Shown piece after piece: positions 22,753-35,288 of a stretch of DNA of 64,000 nt; within the stretch, counting starts at the first letter, position 1; the number at the start of each line of letters is the position of its first letter. This stretch comes from Kingdonia uniflora (lineage: Eukaryota; Streptophyta; Magnoliopsida; Ranunculales; Circaeasteraceae), in contig JACGCM010001329.1 of NCBI GenBank assembly GCA_014058105.1, forward strand, positions 434,001 to 498,000, in the 5' to 3' direction. The notes beneath the pieces were generated by a model. The model saw only the letters and a list, made by a program, of their open reading frames with translations, ran no database searches and was not told where the DNA came from. The position numbers and the translations under genes were made by a program.

Positions 22753-22859
22753 ATATAAAGCAGCATAAGCTGAATTCGTTGTGAAGGTAACAATTAGCGT
22801 GATGTGTTAAACAATCTTTAGGAGTCAGAAAGACATGACAAGATAGGAACTAAAAATAA

Positions 22860-23060
22860 AATTCTTTGAAAACATTGTAGGAAGATGAAAGAAATTATAA
22901 ATGATAAAAAATGACATAAAACTCAATGACAAATGACAAAAAATTGATAGCAAATGATAAATATTTCATGAATGGATGACAAAATTGATTACAAATGACA
23001 AATAATAGATAACAAATAACAAATATTTCATAAACAAATGACAAATATATTTAACTAGAT
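22860..23060. repeat. ACAAATGACAAAT-type repeats
   Basis: ACAAATGAYAAATA, AACTCAATGACAAATGACAA and ATAACAAATATTTCATAAAC recur in near-tandem. This is the reverse complement of the ATCATTTGT repeats around the transposase. Confidence 0.7.
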
Positions 23061-23099
23061 AGGCACTACATCCAAATAGATAGCACTACCAATTACATT

Positions 23100-25330
23100 T
23101 CAATCTTCTGTAGACACCACATTCAACAAGTTCTGGCCCTCTTGGCTCTTGGAACATCACCACCACCTTGGTTGCTATCACCACCAGTATCCCCATTGTT
23201 ACCATCACCATCAGAGTCACCATTATCATCAGAGTACCCATTATCATCAGAGTCATCATCTCCATCTGCTTCATCAGACTCATCATCCCCACTCTTCTTT
23301 TCATTATAGTTATCATAACAATTCTTCATTTCAGTAGAGTCATCTATGGGATAATCATAATCCCTTTCTTCTTCATCTTCAGAGGTTGTGTAATATTTTC
23401 TTGCTCTTGGACTGTCCCTATCTATTGTAGAATATGATGAGAAAGAGGTTGTGTTATTATATATTTGGGGTTACAATATAGGCTTTTATAAACTTAGCTT
23501 GAGTTTTGGGGTTAAACACTTGTGTTTCCCATAAACCATAGTAAAAAATAATAATATTAGGAGTAGTTGGGATATTAGGAAATGTAATACCTACAAATTG
23601 ATTACATACATCATGCATTCTAATTGTGTTATTCCCCATGCCTAACATTTTCATACCTATACATGTTTCACACAAATATTTCATAACTGGATGACATAAA
23701 ATTGATGAGATATGACAAAAAATAGACAACAAATAATAAATATTTCATAAACAGAAGATTATAATGCACAACAAAATGGATGCTAAAGTTTACAAATTAG
23801 CCTCCAGCTAAACTCTTAGCCTTAATATGTCATTAGAAATAGTATAACGACATTCATCACCATTTATTTGGTCTGGAAATCTCATCGCCCTTATGATACT
23901 GTCCAAAAAGAAATATAGATAGATCCCGCAGTCATTAAAATTTGGCTGTCTTGGACACTCCCTAAAAAGAGTTGTCCAACTGGAGTTAATACCATAAGAA
24001 TTGACCTCTGAACCATTAGGTGGCCTACGTTTACCAAAATTAGTCAATATCAACATTCTCGGGAGCATCACTGATAGTTGATCATAGATAAGCTGGTATC
24101 CAAGATATAACCTCTTTTTTTATTTATAATTCTTGCATCTTCCAGTGAATCGTAGATGCATATTTGTCATTTCTTAAAGGACACAACACAAAGGACTAAA
24201 TGGTTGCCATTCAAATTCCAAGGATGGAGAATTAATTTGGAATTCTTTACATTAATATCTCATCGATCGAAGTAATGCGAAACTGTAGAATCCCATTCCA
24301 AAGACTTGATTTGAACCCAATTTGATTTATGTTTCAATTCCTTCGCTTCTAGAGATGACATAATCCAAGTCTACACATTGAAAGCCCTGCCTGTTATTTT
24401 ATTTAAAAACACATCCATCAAAACAATCCTTTTAAGTGCTGGGAGCGTACGATATTGTAAATTAAAATATTGATTCATGGCTTTAACGTAAAGATTAATG
24501 ACCTAAGCAGGAAAAGAAAATGACAAATTATCAACAACAAATGATAAGTTTTATTAAAGAAAATGTCAAAGACTTCTAAACAAATGATAAGTTTGATAAA
24601 AATAAATGTCAAAGACCTCTGAACAAATGATAAAGTTTAAGAAAATAAATGACAAAAACTTCTGAACTAATAAAAAAGTTTAAGGAAAATAAATGACAAT
24701 TTTCTGACCAAATGATAAGTTCTAGGAAAACAAATGTCAAATACTTCTAAACAAATGACAAAGTTTTCTGACCAAATGACAGTTTTCTAAAATATCAGTG
24801 AAAACAAGCGATAGAGGATACAACAATAAATGGCATAAATACCTTGTTGTTCAGCCATTGCTTTGGATGTAAGGTGTAAATAGCGTCAAGGCAAACAGTT
24901 TCTTCACCTATCCTCCTATAAGTACTCTTGTTGTAGTTCATATCCTCAGTAGATAATTTATCCTTCCTGAGTGACCCAACATGGTCCACCTGGTTCTTCT
25001 CATCCTAGAAGATGGGTCTTTGAATAAAAGATTCGAATAATACTCTAGGAAGAAGCTTATCAAGGTGAGCATGCAATTGGCTTATTCAACAAGCCCATGA
25101 GATTATTCTATCATTAATCACATTATCAGTTAGTTTATGCCTCTTTTTTAAGGTGTCCACCACTTCTGACTCTATTAAAACAATCTGGAACAAATGAATT
25201 ACTTGAGTAATAAGAAAATTACATATTACATGTGAATGAGCAATAAGATATGACTTCAAATCTTATTACTCAACAGGAATAAATGATGAAACTATATATT
25301 TAAAATTACATTCATACATTGGTCTTCCCA
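23100..25330 (-). pseudogene. Ulp1-like cysteine protease (peptidase family C48), 3' half of an interrupted gene
   Basis: Ulp1-type proteases remove SUMO from proteins; this transposon-borne group is diverged and its substrate is unknown. The catalytic domain begins at about 24895 (DAIYTLHPKQWLNNKVFMPF, the usual WLND start), continues after a repeat-rich gap at 24300-23810 and ends with the cysteine box PRQPNFNDCGIY (about 23960-23925). Further 3' are a decayed exon (23732-23457) and an Asp/Ser/Gly-rich acidic tail (23329-23123, with GDDESDEADGDDDSDDNG) ending in PRAKRARTC. The gap at 24530-24790 is an intron-like array. Stops lie between blocks. The probable 5' half lies beyond the LARD at 35289-36145. 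Confidence 0.65.
24530..24790. repeat. Tandem ACAAATGATAAG-type array inside the Ulp1-like gene
   Basis: About six imperfect units of 40-50 bp of the form ACTTCTGAACAAATGATAAG followed by TTTAAGAAAATAAATGTCAAAG lie between the two Ulp1 catalytic blocks, at an intron-like position. It is the densest site of this motif in the window. Confidence 0.8.
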
Positions 25331-25465
25331 ACAACCATTTTTTCATTATTTTCTCAGAGTCTGGTTTTTTCTGTGAAAATTCAGTTCTATCATCCTTATC
25401 CTTGCCTTCAACTACAGATACTTCATTACTCTATTCCTTAACTGCTATACTAGTTGTTTGGTCTA

Positions 25466-25865
25466 TCATGACCCCACTCTACAAGCACCGATATTGTCTC
25501 CACTCTACTACTGCGGATCTTCTGCAGTGTGGGATTTTTCTTCTTAAGAAAAGTCCTTGGTGACATGTAGAGTGAAATCTTAACTTAAGGACCATATACC
25601 TGGCAGGATCATAGCGATGTGGACCTAAACAATTGGTGCTACCATCACTGCTAATAGGCTAGGCACCTTTCGAATACCCGCTCAGCCGGGGTGTTACAGT
25701 CCCCCCACCGTTAAGATAGAGTCATCCCTGGCTCTGAATACCATTTTGTCACGATCCCATTCTACGAGCACCGATATTATCCCCACTCTAAAGGTGGTTA
25801 AGTGGGGACAATATCTTAATATAATTTATCGTACTACCTTCACCCCCCCAAACATAAAATCCAGG
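25466..25865 (-). mobile_element. TRIM-like miniature LTR relic
   Basis: Two copies of TCAYGAYCCCAYTCTACRAG followed by CACCGATATT lie at 25467 and 25748. On the minus strand, GGGATCGTGACA (LTR-like end) is followed by TGGTATTCAGAGCCAGG (a near match to the tRNA-Met primer site), a short interior, a purine run GGTGGGGGGAC and then TGTAACACCCCGGCTGAGCG (LTR-like start). That is the plan of a terminal-repeat retrotransposon in miniature. A 15-bp inverted repeat GATATTATCCCCACT/AGTGGGGACAATATC lies at 25770-25815. The right repeat is not complete before the LARD begins. Confidence 0.45.
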
Positions 25866-28800
25866 TGTAATATCCCGAAATTTAAGGGTATTTTTTGTTG
25901 TTTATTATTAAGTATTATTACTATTATTCATATATTGTTATTCGTTATGCATCAGTGTTATTTCTTTTGGTAGGCTTGTATTAGATTCCTTTCGGTAGTT
26001 CTGTTGGTTTTGGCAGTTTCGGGGCGGAAGTGTTTGTGTTTTAGTTATGGGCGCCCGTTGTGGCTTGGTGGTTGTGTGACATTGTTATGTGGTGGTGTGG
26101 TGTGATCTCAGGGAATCCTAGGGTAGATTTGGCTTCCTTGATGCTTCCCCTCCTATCTGGCTTGTCAGATTCCTCCTGTCCATTCTTATTCATTTCTGTC
26201 CATTTTCTTCCTATCTGTCGATTTCTTCATAAAAGATTCTTTCTGTCTTCCGTTAAGCTTCCGTATATAATCCAACACGACACACATTTGTATGTTATTC
26301 CTCACGAGTCTTTTCTATCCATTCCGTATCCATTTATTCCTTTCTGATAAGTTTTTAGCCGTTAGATTCATTTTTCTTGGTTTTAGGAGTTTCGGTGGCC
26401 ATTAGGTGATGGAGGTGGGGTTTAGACCTCATGAACCCCTAGAAAGATTGGTAGTGATACTTTATTAGTATGTCTATAGTTTGGGGTGGTTCCGGTGGGC
26501 CGTTGGATTGGCCGGTAGGTTTCTGGAGTTTCTCGAGGAAAAGATTCCTTTATGGGGGCTTAGGCGTTTTGGTGGCCGTGAGGCGGTGGAGGTGGTGTTT
26601 CTACTTTGGAAAACCCTTGCTGGACTTGTTGTAGTGCCTGTGTGGTAGTAGGGGAGGTTTGGGGTGATTCCGGGGTGTCCGTAATCCGTTGTGCTTCCGA
26701 GGTGTATTTTTTGGGACAGGACCAGTTCTATTCGAACAAGACCTTTTCTGCTTGAATAGAACCCTTTCTATTCAAACAAGACTTGTCCCTGTTCGAATAC
26801 ACTTCAATCTGTTCGAACAGGATTATTTCCTATTCGAACAGTGGCGTGCTTTTAACTTTTTCTGTGTTTTGTTCCCTCTTTTCCTCACTTCCTTTTCCTC
26901 TCTCTCACTCTCTCTCCTCTCCCTAACCTACTCCCCTCCCCTCCATACTCTTGATCCACTCTTCCCCATCGCATCGAGGATTCTTCGCTCGTTTTGTCGC
27001 AAGCTTTGCTCCTATCCTCCGTAAGTTTTCCCGATTCCTTTTCCGTTCCTTTCACTCGATTTTGGCGTAGGTCTGATTTCTAGGGTTTGGGTTTGATGTC
27101 ATTTTCTTGAATTGATTGTTTACTTGCTGTTGTTATTGGTTGTGGTAGCTTGTTCGTTGTTCCGATTGCCTTGTCGTCGATCCTAGGTTCGGTTTTCTGA
27201 GTTGGTTTCTGCCGGACTTGAATTATTATCAGGCGAGTTTTATCCTCCTGAATAACTAGATTATTATGCTTATTCGTGAGTTATAGAAATTCCTAGTTAG
27301 TATAATTATATATGGGTTGAGGTTAGTATATCGTTAATTGCTTAGGACACCTGTACGGGTTATCTGTTTAGCATACCTTAAACGAGAGTATTTAAGGGTT
27401 TGATATGTTAATAAAACCCGCAAAATTGTTAGTTTAGTTATTTGATTGAATCCGTAGGATATGATTAGCCAGAAGAGGTTATTATCTGTTGTCGTCGATG
27501 TGACAATGACTCCTGAGATTCCTCCTAGATCGATTTCATTGAGGGTGGTTTTCACGAATCTTTTCTTTGCTGAAGTTGAGAACAAAGGCATTTATCAGTG
27601 TATTGCGATGCCTCAGGGTCGCTATATATATAATATATTGAGTATGGTATTGTTGGTTAGTTACCAGCTTGTTTCAGGGCACTAGTAACTAGGCTTGGCG
27701 ATTAGTATAGACGAATGGACGACATGTAGATTAGCCGCCATTTCTCTGAGATAGTGAAGTTCAGAGACTATAGTTTTCACCTTATAGTATAGCACCTTGG
27801 TTAGTTTAGGTCGCTGGATTTGGTTCCAAGGTAGTCTTGAGGCGACATAGCTTTAATAAGATATGGTCTCTGATTCAGAGCTCGTCCAGTTGCGTGCTAT
27901 TGTTTTGGTTAGCCTTAGGACTAGTCTAGGTGTACTCTGTATTCTCGAGGCCTGGTCCTTGATCACTGTCGTTGTGGTTTATGGTTGTTTAGATGTCGTG
28001 ACGGTTAAGTTGTTGTTTCGTCTAGGTTTAGATGGCGCAAATGAGTCACAGGAGGGCATCTGTGTTAGTTTTGTTTTCCACGCTCTCAGACAGGTGGTTA
28101 TCCTATTGTGTGCTGGCTGTGTTAGCAGTGGTTGTGTTTCAGTCTTTAGGATTTTTGCTCACATCCATAGATATATATTCTCTCCTTATCTTACTGCGAT
28201 TGGATACATAAATAACTTCGCATCGGCAGACCCTCGAGAGGTTCAGGGATTTCTTAAATCGGGTTAAAATAGAAGGTGGGTCCAAGATGGATACTATTAT
28301 ACCTTGTCACCCATTCGGGAGTGTGGGATGGTATGAGACAGTATTTACAATCTGGTACAGGGATTATCTTGGAGGTTAAAATACCTCGGAATGTATATAT
28401 AGTTCGGACGTTGGTTCAGTGAGATTTGCTATATTGATGTGATATCCTTATAGTCTGGTCGAGCGAGTACAATACATCGTACCCTTGTATCCAGCAATAT
28501 TTGGTAAGATAAATCCTTTTTCAGTTGTTGTCAGCCAACTTTAGTCTTGGGGGCTAGCCCTTTGGGTTGACATCGCTAAATCATTCTGAATCATCATCAT
28601 CATCATCAAACATATCATTGCATCTCTGCATACTTCCAATTTGTAGGTTCTTCTGATAGAAATCCTTAACCATTTCTACATTATGTTTAATATAGAATCT
28701 TCTGCTCTTGGGATAATCATAAGATTATCTCTTTCCATCATATCTTCATCATAACATATCATTGCATTGGGATAATTATGGGATTATCCTAGTTCATCAT

Positions 28801-29749
28801 ATTCTTCTTCCCTTATCTTAATTCCTCTTCTCCTAATTGATTTTCGGTGTAATTAGATTCATCTTCCTTCTGCATTTTCCTCACCTCTCTGCATCTATTC
28901 CTCCCTCTTCTGTATCTGGTTAATAAATAGGTTATTTAGTCCAGCTTGTTGCTGAGCACTTTAGGCTGATATCTGGTTGTGGCCGATGTCGCTTAGCTTG
29001 TGATAGCTTCGGGGTTGTGCCTGGTTAGGGTTTGGGTAACCTTATTGGATTATTGTGAGCCAAGGGTGTTTACCTTCGTGTGTGATTGTATCTCTGAGGT
29101 AGATTAGTTGCGCGTGGCGCTGAGGGCCACGGTAGTGATTAGAGTATAGTTAGTTGTCCTTGTGACTAGAGTGTAGTTATAGTCTTAGCACTCCTTTGCT
29201 CGAGATATGTATATATATATATTGTATAGTTAAGTATAATCTTTAGGCTAGTTATGTACCTATTAAATACCTATTAGGCATCCTTGGTATATATATATAT
29301 ATATTATATATCGTTAGATATTATTATATCCTATTATCATTATTATATCCACCTCATTGGTTAGTATAATCGTTTAGATATCCTTGGGAGCTAGTGTGAT
29401 CATTGTTTTCTTACTCTCGCATCCCTCTTTCAATGGTTAGTTATTTTAGATTTTAGTTGCTCCTGTGGTAATCTTTGGGAAGCTGAGCTAGAGGCTCATT
29501 CTCCAGTTATTACTGTTGGGCTTGCTGCGTAGAGGTTTGTAGAATCTTACGTTTAAATATTTGTTATCTTAGTCTTTCCCTGTTTCTATTTTCCTTATTA
29601 CTCTATTGTGATACTATTGTGAATGACTGGGCCTAAATTTTTCTACGGCTCGGTTGTTCATGGGGCGAATCTTTGGATTCCCCGACCTGCACATCCTCGA
29701 ATCTCAGTAATTGGTCTAGCTACCGATTATTAGATTTCGGGGCATGACA
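25866..29749 (+). repeat. 5' LTR of the LARD (3.88 kb)
   Basis: Begins TGTAATATCCCGAAATTTAA and ends TTTCGGGGCATGACA. It aligns along its whole length with the 3' LTR except for a 554-bp segment missing here. It contains a TTCGAA motif cluster (26726-26842), a long pyrimidine tract (about 26870-26945), ATC microsatellites near 28590 and AT runs near 29206 and 29290. ORFs inside lack any recognised family and shift between the two LTRs. Confidence 0.9.
26726..26842. promoter_or_regulatory. TTCGAA palindrome cluster in the LARD 5' LTR
   Basis: Four exact TTCGAA cores in the forms CTATTCGAACAAG, CTGTTCGAATAC, CTGTTCGAACAGG and CTATTCGAACAG, plus decayed ones (CTATTCAAACAAG, CTTGAATAG), spaced 15-30 bp. 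CTGTTCGAACAG is a perfect 12-bp palindrome. Repeated palindromes just upstream of a pyrimidine-rich tract suggest an upstream regulatory array; this role is inferred. Confidence 0.5.
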
Positions 29750-30660
29750 GACTTGGTATCAGAGCTCTAGGTTAAAATCCTATCTCAGTGTCTAGAACTC
29801 ATAGGTTGAGTAATTCTTAGAGCGAGTTAGGATGATTCTTTGGTATCCTGTGTCATTTCGTATCTTGGGTTTGAGAGTTAATCTCTTGAGGCCTTCTGCG
29901 TGTAAGGTTCTAGCATAGGTCTAGTGTGTAGGCTTTTGCTGTTGATTTAGAGGACTCAAGATGTTTTTCTTGAATCCTTAAAATGGTGTTCGAATGGCTT
30001 CTAGTGGTATTGTTTTTCCTATTTTGTTTTAGGTATTGGGTTTTGATTTCAGCTGTGTGATCTTTCGCTATTTGGGCAACGCTGTGTTTGTCGTCGTAGT
30101 AGTTTTGACGTGCATCCTATTTTAGCGTTCCTCTTACAAGTTTTGGGTATCCGCTCCTAATCGAGTCCAGATCGATCAGGTTAGTGGATCTGATCGTTTG
30201 GATTGGTTTTCATTATTTATTAATTACATCATTTTAACCGATTATTTCCATCTCTTGTGCCGCAGGCCTGATCTCATAACAAACGTGTTATGAGACTGGG
30301 GATGTTGTACACATCAGATTTTGACGTTGTTCATATAGGGAGATGGGCATCATATTCCACTTTCCCTCATGTTGATATGCATCAATAAACTATTAGTTTC
30401 TATAATTAAACTTTATAAATTAGTATATATATATATTTTTATACAATCTATATATTGATACATTTTTACCCAAAATATTTGCTAGGTTACCAAGAAGGGT
30501 TTTGTCGTGTACATGGACGAGGAGTTCATGGGGCTTTCTATTTTATCGACCTTGTGTAACCACTAGTACGATATGGTTACACATTGCATTTGAAATATAC
30601 TATCCTAAACATTTGTAGTAAGCTAAATTTCGGGACAAAATTCTTTTAAGGAGGGTAGAT
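29750..30660 (+). other. LARD interior, non-coding
   Basis: About 0.9 kb with no ORF of note and no recognisable gag, protease, reverse transcriptase or integrase. It ends in a purine-rich stretch (AAGGAGGGTAGA, about 30647-30658) directly before the 3' LTR, suitable as the plus-strand priming tract. Confidence 0.75.
29754..29773 (+). other. LARD primer-binding site (tRNA-Met type)
   Basis: TGGTATCAGAGCTCTAGGTT begins four bases after the LTR end and matches the usual plant initiator tRNA-Met primer-binding sequence (TGGTATCAGAGC). It fixes the element's plus orientation and the inner LTR border. Confidence 0.85.
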
Positions 30661-33600
30661 TGTAATGTCTCGGAATTTCAGGGTACTTTTTTTTTGTTTA
30701 TTATTAAGTATTGTTACTATTATTCATATATTTTTATTCGTTATGCATCAGTGTTATTTATTTTGGTATGTTTGTATTAGATTCCTTTCGGTAGTTCTGT
30801 TGGTTTCGGTTGTTTCGGGGAGGAAGTGTTTGTGTTTTGGCTTTGGGTGCCCGTTGTGACTTAGTGGTTGTGTAACATTGTTGTGTCATGGTGTGGTGTG
30901 ATCTCAGGGAATCCAAGGGCAGATTTGGGCTTCCTTGATGCCTCCCCTCCTATCTGGCTTGTCAGATTCCTCCCGTCCATTCTTATTCCTTTCTGTCCAT
31001 TTTCTTCTTATCTATCCATTTCTTCAGAAAAGATTCCTTCTGTCTTCTGTTAAGTTTTCGCATACACTCTAACACGTCACGTATTTGTATATTATTCCTC
31101 ACGAGTCTATTCTATCCATTCCGCATCCATTTATTCCTTTCAGATAAGTTTCTAGCCGTTATATTCCTTTTTCTGGGTTTTAGAAGTTCCGGTGGCCATT
31201 CGGCGGTGGAGGTGGTGTTTTGACCTCAGGAACCCCTAAAAAGTTTTGTAGTGATGTTTAATTAGTGTGTTTATTGTTTGGGGTAGTTCCGGTGAGCCGT
31301 TGGATTGGCCGGTAGGTTTCCGAAGTTTCTCGAGGAAAATAATCCTTTTGGGGGGCTTAGGCATTTTGGTGGCCGTGAGGCGGTGGAGGTGGTGTTTCTA
31401 CTTTGTAAAACCCTTGCTGGACTTGTTGTAGTGCTTGCGCGGCAGTGGGGGTGGTTTAGAGTGATTCCGGGGTGTCCGGGGTAATCGATTGTGCTTCCGG
31501 GGTGTATTTTTTGGGGTAGGACCAGTTCTATTCGAACATGACCTTTTCTATTCGAATAGAACCCTTTCTATTCAAACAAGACTTGTCTCTGTTCAAATAT
31601 ACTTCACTCTGTTCGAATAGGATCATTTCCTATTCGAACAGAGGCACTTTTTCAGCTTTTTGTGTGTGTTTTGTTCCCTCTTTTCCTCTCTTTCTCTCCC
31701 TTTTCTCCCTAACCTACTCCCCTCTCCTCCATACTCTTGATCCACTCTTCCCCATCGCATCGAGGATTCTTCACCCGCTTCGTCGCAAGCTTCGCTCCTA
31801 TCCTCGGTAAGTTTTCCCGATTCCTTTTCCGTTCCTTTCACTCGATTTCGGCGTAGGTCTGATTTCTAGGGTTTGGGTTTGATGTCGTTTTCTTGAATTG
31901 ATTGCTTACATGTTGTTGTTATTGGTTGTGGTAGCTTGTTCGTTGTTCCGATTGCCTCGTCGTCGATCCTAGGTTCAGTTTTCCGAGTTGGTTTCTGCCG
32001 GACTTGGATTATTATCAGGCGAGTTTTATCCTCCTAAATAACTAGATTATTATGCTTATTTATAACTTATAGAAATTCCAAGTTAGTATAATTATATATG
32101 TGATTAGGTTAGTATATCGTTAATTGCTTAGGACATCTGTACGGGTTATCCATTTAGCATACCTTAGACGAGAGAATTTAAGGGTTTGATAAGTTAGTGA
32201 AACCCGCAACAATGTGAGTTTAGTTATTAGATGGAATATGTAGGTTATGATTAGCCAGAGGAGGTTATTCTCTATTGTCGTCGATGTGTCGATGACTCCT
32301 GAGATTCCTCTTAGACTGATTCCATTGAGGGTAGTTTTCACAAATCTTTTCTTTGTTGAGGTTGAGAACAAAGGCATTTCTCAGTGTGTTGCGAAATCTT
32401 AGGGTCACTATATATATATATATAATATTAAGTATGGTAATGTTGGTTAGATATTAGGGTGCCCAGCTTGTTTCAGGGCACTAGTAACTAGGTTTGGCGA
32501 TTAGTAAATACGTATGGACTGCACGTGGTTTAGCCGCCATTTCTCTGAGATAGTGTAGTTCAGAGACTATAGTTCTCACCTTATAGTATAGCACCTTGGT
32601 TAGTTTAGGTCGCTGGATTTGGTTCCCAGGTAGTCTTGGGGAGACATAACTTCAGTTAGACATGGTCTTCGATTTAGAGCTCGCCCTCTTGTCTGCTATT
32701 GTTTTTGTTAGTCTTAGGACTAGTCTAGGTCTACTTTGTATTCTCGAGGCCTGGTCCTTGAGCATTGTCGTTGTGGTTGATGGTTGTTTGGAATGTTGGA
32801 TTCCATGTGGGAATGTGGTATTTCTTGGACTGTTAGTTGTTAATGGTGAGCTGACGGCTTGTCCGTGGTGGTTGGTTGTGGATGTTGAAGTTCTGATAGT
32901 TTGCCTTAGGATTGTGTGCTTATCGTGTGGTGGCACTTGTTGTCCTTATGATTCTTAGAGCTAATAGAGCTTACCCATAAACCTTCTTTCCCCGGGATGA
33001 GGCTGTTAGGGCTGTGTTCCCTTCCGTCATCTAGGAGGCAGCGAGACAGCATTACTCAGTGAGGTCTGCGGCTGAGCCAGGTGGTTTATGAAGTTGTACG
33101 CCACCTGAGATGTTGGAATGCGGCTGAAACCTCCTGTTGAATCTGGTTCCTGTACAACCGTGCTGGTGACTTATGTACATGATTTGGAGGATTGTGAGGC
33201 AGTTCTGTTATTGGGGATTATTGGCTACTTGTTGGACACTTGTAGGTCACCCCATGAGTACTAGTCTGTGTTGACAGCTAAAGTACTGTAGCATTTGATA
33301 GTAATCATATTGCTTTGAGGAATCTTTGAGACTGATGTTGTTTAGATGTCGTGGCGGTTAAGTTGGTGTTTCATCTAGGTTTAGATGGTGCAACAGAGTC
33401 ACAGGAGGGCATCAGTGTTAGTTTTTGTTGCCACGATCTCAGACAGGTGGTTATCCTATTGTGTGCTGGCTGTGTTAGCAGTGGTTGTGTTTCAGTTTTT
33501 AAGATTTTTGCTCACATCCATAAATATTATATTTTCTCCTTATCTTACTGCGATTGGATATATAAATAACTCCGCATCGGCTGACCCTCGAGAAGTTTAG

Positions 33601-35082
33601 GGATTCCTTAAATTGGGCTAAGATAGAAGGTGGGTCCAGGATGGATACTATTATACCTAGTCACCCATTCGGGAGTGTGGGATGGTATGAGACAGTATTA
33701 ACAATCTGGTATTGGGCTTATCCTGGAGGTTGAAGACGTTGGTTCCGTGGGATTTCTTAGATTGATGTGATATCCTCATAATCTTGTCATGCTAGTACAG
33801 TACATCGTACCCTTGTATCCGACAATATCCGGTAAGGTAAATCCTTTTTCAGCAGTTGTCAGCCCACTTTAGTCTTGGGGGCTAGCCTTTTGGGTTAACA
33901 TCGCTAAATCATTATGCGTCATCATCATCATCATCAAGCATACCATTGCATCTCTGCATACTTCAAATTCGTAGGTTCTTCTGATAGAAATCCTTCACCC
34001 TTTCTGCATTATGTTTAATATAAAATCTTCTGCACTTGGGATAGTCATAAGATTATCTCTTTCCATCATATCATCATCATAACATATCATTGCATTGGGA
34101 TAATTATGGAATTATCCTAGTTCATCATAATCTTCTCCTCTTATCTTAATTCCTCTTCTCCTAATTGATTTTCGGTGTAATTAGATTCATCTTCCTTCTG
34201 CATTTTCCTCTCCTCTCTACATCTATTCCTCCATCTTCTGCTTCTGGTTTTTCTGGTTAATAAATAGGTTATTTAGTCCAGTTGGTTACTGTGCACTTTA
34301 GGCTGATATCTGGTTGTGGGCGATGTCGCTTAGCTTGTGATAGCTTGGGGTTGTGTCTGGTTAGGGTTTGGGTAACCCTGTCGGATTTTTGTTAGCCGAG
34401 GGTGTTTACCCTCGTGTGTGATTGTATCTCTGAGGTAGATTAGTTGCGCGTGGCGCTGAGGGCCACGGTAGTGATTAGAGTGTAGTTAGTCGTCCTTCTG
34501 ACTAGAGTGTAGTTATAGTCTTAGCACTCCTTTGCTCGAGATATGTATATATATTTATAGTATAGTAAGTATAATCTTTAGAGTAGTTATGTACCTAGTA
34601 AATACCTATTAGGCATCCTTGGAATATATATATATATTATTTATCGTTAGATATTATTATATCCTATTATCATTATTATATCCATCTCATTGGTTAGTAT
34701 AATCGTTTAGTTATTCTTGGGAGTTTGTGAGCTCGTTGTTTGCTCACTCTCGCATCCCCCTTTAAGTGGTAGGTTGTTTCAAGTTTTGGTTGCCGCTGTG
34801 GTGATCTTTGGGAAGCTGAACTGGAGGCTCATTCTCCAGTTATTATTGTTGGGCTTGCTGCGTAGAGATTTGTAGAATCTTACGTTTAGATATTTGTTAT
34901 CTTAGTCTTCCGTTGTTTCTATTTTCCTTATTACTCTGTCGTGATACTATTGTGAATGACTGGGCTAGAATTTTTCTACGGTTCAGTTGTTCGTGGTGCG
35001 AATCTTTGGATTCCCCGACCTGCACATCCTCAAATCTCAGTAATTGGTCTAGCTATCGAATACTAGATTTTTGGGCGTAACA
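30661..35082 (+). repeat. 3' LTR of the LARD (4.42 kb)
   Basis: Begins TGTAATGTCTCGGAATTTCA and ends TTTTTGGGCGTAACA. It is 538 bp longer than the 5' LTR, mainly because of an extra 554-bp segment at 32790-33343. It carries its own TTCGAA cluster (31526-31642). By eye the two LTRs differ at many scattered positions, so the insertion is not recent. Confidence 0.9.
32790..33343. other. 554-bp segment present only in the 3' LTR
   Basis: The 5' LTR reads GGTTGTTTAGATGTCGTGACG without a break. The 3' LTR has the segment between two copies of GTTGTTT (32783-32789 and 33337-33343). The likely cause is deletion from the 5' LTR between these short repeats. No gene was recognised in the segment. Confidence 0.8.
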
Positions 35083-35288
35083 CCTGGCTCCGCCCATGAG
35101 CTATTTACTTAGTAGCTATTATGTCGAGGACATGACTCTGATACACCCAAGAAGGCATTAAAGCTTTGTAATAGTGATGATAAGTGAATGAAAGCTATTT
35201 TGTATTGAATCTTTGTACAGTTGAATGTTGCCTTGATATTATGTGATATTGTGATAAAAGACTATTGAAAGAAGATGAATAATTAGGC

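Larger units (their letters stand above)
25866..35082 (+). mobile_element. LARD-like non-autonomous LTR retrotransposon
   Basis: Two long direct repeats (25866-29749 and 30661-35082), both starting TGTAAT and ending in a CA dinucleotide, flank a short interior with a tRNA-Met primer site next to the 5' LTR and a purine tract next to the 3' LTR. No gag or pol is visible. Flanking 5-mers are CCAGG (25861-25865) and CCTGG (35083-35087), four of five matching, as expected of an aged target duplication. LTRs of about 4 kb with a non-coding interior fit the LARD class (large retrotransposon derivatives), although this interior of about 0.9 kb is shorter than usual. It interrupts the Ulp1-like gene. 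Confidence 0.85.

Noticed and set aside
23149..23437. His-rich and Ile/Thr-rich plus-strand ORFs
   Set aside because: They are the complement of the GAT/GAC-rich acidic tail of the Ulp1-like gene; composition alone explains them.
26726..26842. Heat-shock elements in the LTR
   Set aside because: The cores are TTCGAA without the two-base spacer of GAAnnTTC/TTCnnGAA, so the standard definition is not met.
27863..28267. 134-codon plus-strand ORF in the LARD 5' LTR
   Set aside because: The matching place in the 3' LTR has a different frame structure and a 554-bp difference, the amino-acid text resembles no family, and it lies in an LTR. Treated as chance ORF.
32652..32958. Overlapping ORFs of 94 and 98 codons in the 3' LTR
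   Set aside because: They lie on opposite strands of the same LTR segment and run through the indel between LTRs; no family seen.
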